Shown: positions 61,441 through 64,000 of the stretch, one piece after another | Layout of the letters: every line of letters starts with the position of its first letter | Position numbering within the stretch: the stretch's first letter is position 1 | NCBI GenBank assembly: GCA_008711295.1 | Contig: VUYV01000225.1 | Span: 10,577-74,576 of the forward strand | Reading direction: 5' to 3' | Source of the DNA: Anarhynchus alexandrinus | Lineage: Eukaryota; Chordata; Aves; Charadriiformes; Charadriidae | DNA: 64,000 nucleotides | Made by a program: the position numbers and the translations under genes | Notes under the pieces: model-generated | Told to the model about the DNA's origin: nothing | Databases searched by the model: none | What the model saw: the letters and a program-made list of their open reading frames with translations, nothing else

Positions 61441-63170
61441 AAGCACAGGGAGAAAATGGTATCGGGGACAGGGAAAGAACAAGAGCAATCTCTCCCCGGG
61501 CGCAAGATGCCTCACAGCGAGGAATCAGAAGATGCCACGGGGTTACCCTTAGTAGCATGAGGAAACCAGCAGCTCATCGGTGCCAAACGTGACTCAGCTG
61601 CAGCCAAAGTGGCAAAAGGGAACGTAAATCAGGCTCTCCTGCTCTGTCTTCTTATTTCACTTTTTGTATTGGGCTTAAGTTCGACTACGAAAACAGAACA
61701 ATCCCGTTTCAGTTTGGGTTTCGTGCACGTGGTACAGTGCAGCGCCAAAAGAACAGAGCAGGCATCAAAGCAGCTAACCACTGCTCCGCATTGGAAAAAA
61801 AAAAATAATAAATCACTGCAATATTTCTAATCAAATCTTTTTTGTCAGATTTCTTAAAATGGAGCGGCGGTAATCAAAGAGAAACAATAAACCCACTTGT
61901 TCTCAAAAAAGCTGCGTGTCTTTTAACAAGAAATTTAGCAGGCTAACACCGAACAGCTGAAAGGATTTAAAATGATCAGTGAGAGATACTGTTCTTTCAG
62001 TGATATTCAGCTCTTCACCTTAGTGCCTTTTTCAGAAGTCCTCATGAAGGGTCCATTTATATTAAATCACAGAGTCATGGCGTCCTCAGTTCACCTATTG
62101 CTTTTAATTAGCTGATTTTTAATATTCCACAGCAAAAGCACGCTTCACTTGAAGTTCCAAAAGTTTTAACAAGTATGAACGTTTCTAGAAGCCTTCTCCC
62201 AAAAAAGGCTCAAAGTTTGAACCGTGTTTTTTAAATAATTTATTGAATCGCTAAATATAATTTCATTTGCTGTTAGCCGTGCAAATAGAAATCCTTTATT
62301 TATAGGTGCCATTATGGGATTTCCAGCTATGGTGCTCAGTTCTCCTCCAGCTTTAGAAGGAGCTTAGCCATTGAAGAACCTCGCTGCAGATGATAAGACT
62401 TTATTACGCCGTGGCAGAGAGGGCTGTGTGCCAACAGCAGATTGTCTGTTTATCCTATATCCATTTCCCACTTAGAAAACATAGCCGCTCTCGGAGGATT
62501 AGCTACAGTGAGCTCTTTCAGTGGGGATTCAAACTCTGGCAAAAACGTTCCTGTAAAGAGCAAGAGAAAAAAAGACATCTGAGTGACACCTCAGTGCTCC
62601 TTTTCCATTTTTTTTTCTTCCTAATAGCGTTTAGATTTTCACCTTCTTAATCATCTCCCAGGTGAGCGCCCGAGCCGACGGATTAGAGAAGCCAACTCAT
62701 TCTTTTTCCCTTGCTGTATCCAGTAAGCAGTTAATTATTTGCGGCAAAGTGGAACAACTTCAAAGGGTTGGTTTGAGAGCACCTCACCGGTGCGAACCCA
62801 ACCACCCAGCGGCTCCCGCGCCGCTGCGCGCCACGTGGGCTTCATCTCCAGCTGCTCCAGCCCCGGGTGAATTCAGTTAGAAAATTCAAGCAACGCCAAA
62901 ACTAGTCCCTCCTGCCCCACTTCTGCATAAAAAAAAAAGGACTCGTCTCTCTTTACCCACTGAAATAAAGGGCGTAAATCTACTAAGTGTCTAAATATAA
63001 TTAAAAGAAAGAGGTGGCAGATCTTCAGCTGATGCACATTGCAGAGCTCATTGATTTTGGAGCTAAAACAATTTGTGCTAGCTGAAGCCCAGGCCCTAGT
63101 GAATATGCAAAGTATTACATGAAAAAGCAGTAGGTCTTTTGAGCATCTGTTTCTCCAAACTAGCCTGGGA

Positions 63171-63505
63171 ACCTAAAGGGGGCCTACAGGAGAGCTGGGG
63201 AAGGACTTTTTACTGGGGCATGGAGTGATAGGACGAGGGGGAATGGCTTCAAACTGGAAGAGGGCAGGTTTAGATTGAACATTAGGAAGAAGTTTTTCAC
63301 TGTGAGGGTGGTGAGGCACTGGCACAGGTTGCCCAGAGAGGTTGTTGAGGCCCCATCCCTGGAGGTGTTCAAGGCCAGGCTGGACGTGGCCTTGGGCAAC
63401 CTGGTGTGGTGGGAGGTGTCCCTGCCTATGGCAGGGGGGTTGGAACTCGATGATCTTCAAGGTCCTTTCCAACCTAAACCATTCTATGATTCTATCATTC
63501 TATGA
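63171..63505 (+). mobile_element. CR1 LINE 3' end, young group
   Basis: It runs from ACCTAAAGGGGGCCTACAGG (long, frame-keeping form) to ATTCTATGATTCTATCATTC. It has the CTGGTGTGGTGGG variant. Despite the long form, a later indel around TACTGGGGCATGGAGTGATA ends the ORF2 frame. Confidence 0.97.
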
Positions 63506-64000
63506 ATTTTTATTACGTTGCTGTTATAGCTAATAAAATTTCCAGTTTCTTCCTAAAAGAGGAACGCATTAAACAAAGGGTTCACCACTAACACACAGAG
63601 AACCCACACTGTGGGCACCCACTTAACTTTTACCTTTCTCCCTTCAAAGTAACGAAATAATCGCAGACTGACAGATTTTTTTAAGAAGGGTCCAGTGTGG
63701 TAATTTTATTTGACTTCCCGCCTAACAGAGATGAGAGAATTTCCCTGGAGCAGGTCCATATTTTGTACTCAGAAAAGTAACAGCTCTTGACTCAAAGAAC
63801 CCAATGGACAGAAAATCCACCAGAAGTCAAGGTCGCTTCCTCGAGTGGTTTATACCTTGCGCTTTTAAAATAAATAAAGAATAAAGAGAGAGACTACAGA
63901 CTTTTTAATTAGTACCTGAATTTATGTATTTAAATATCTTTCTACTAAATATCTTTCTAGTATGAACTAGGAGGTCTTTCCTTTTTGTTTTTCTGAATAT
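63506..64000. other. Unannotated AT-rich sequence
   Basis: It ends with a direct repeat (AAATATCTTTCTA at 63,934 and 63,947). No exon is recognised. Confidence 0.5.

Larger units (their letters stand above)
58495..63170 (-). other. MSRA: MSRA upstream intron sequence with two CR1 remnants
   Basis: This is intron upstream of the 58.4 kb exon. It is AT-rich with short poly-A and poly-T runs, one ancient CR1/L3-like piece near 59.9 kb and a minus-strand CR1 at 61.2-61.4 kb. I looked for the preceding MSRA exon (a PTYKEVC-type end) and did not see it. The stretch 61,441-63,170 holds nothing I can identify. Confidence 0.7.

Overview
This window looks like nuclear DNA from a bird. It has no compact operon-like coding and is AT-rich, intron-like sequence. 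It is peppered with 3' ends of the CR1 LINE, the dominant avian retrotransposon, recognised by the ATTCTATG-type octamer tail and the C-terminal part of CR1 ORF2. Two exons of methionine sulfoxide reductase A (MSRA) lie on the minus strand with canonical splice sites, so much of the window is MSRA intron.

Layout. MSRA is transcribed right to left. Positions 58,495-64,000 are upstream intron. One coding exon is at 58,390-58,494, followed by an intron of about 19.5 kb and a second coding exon at 38,828-38,934. Everything left of 38,828 is either the next MSRA intron or 3' flank; I could not find the conserved terminal MSRA exon there by eye. Two short exon-like intervals on the same strand (14,730-14,799 and 6,000-6,050) have good splice signals and mutually compatible phases, but I do not recognise their peptides. 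Two CpG-rich islets (about 10,400-10,615 and 12,066-12,387) stand out from the AT-rich background and are candidate regulatory sites.

Repeats. I count about 30 CR1 segments in several age classes. One is a young group of nearly identical copies, for example near 20.7, 28.9, 31.5 and 63.3 kb. Others are older subfamilies at 5, 9.4, 28.2, 33.9, 46.5, 49.3 and 61.3 kb. Very old, degraded CR1/L3-like scraps lie at 26.4, 41.3, 52.1 and 59.9 kb. The most informative arrangement is at 15.18-16.94 kb, where a plus-strand CR1 has inserted into an older minus-strand CR1 with a 3-base target duplication. Other repeats are a three-copy 80-bp minisatellite (8,401-8,634), an (ATTCT)n array grown from a CR1 tail (47,531-47,625) and a short (TG)n tract.

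Four isolated N bases occur (6,185; 12,734; 33,788; 47,649). Two are flanked by local duplications that look like assembly joins. I see no rRNA, convincing tRNA, CRISPR array or complete protein-coding gene. All similarity statements come from reading by eye, not from alignment software.
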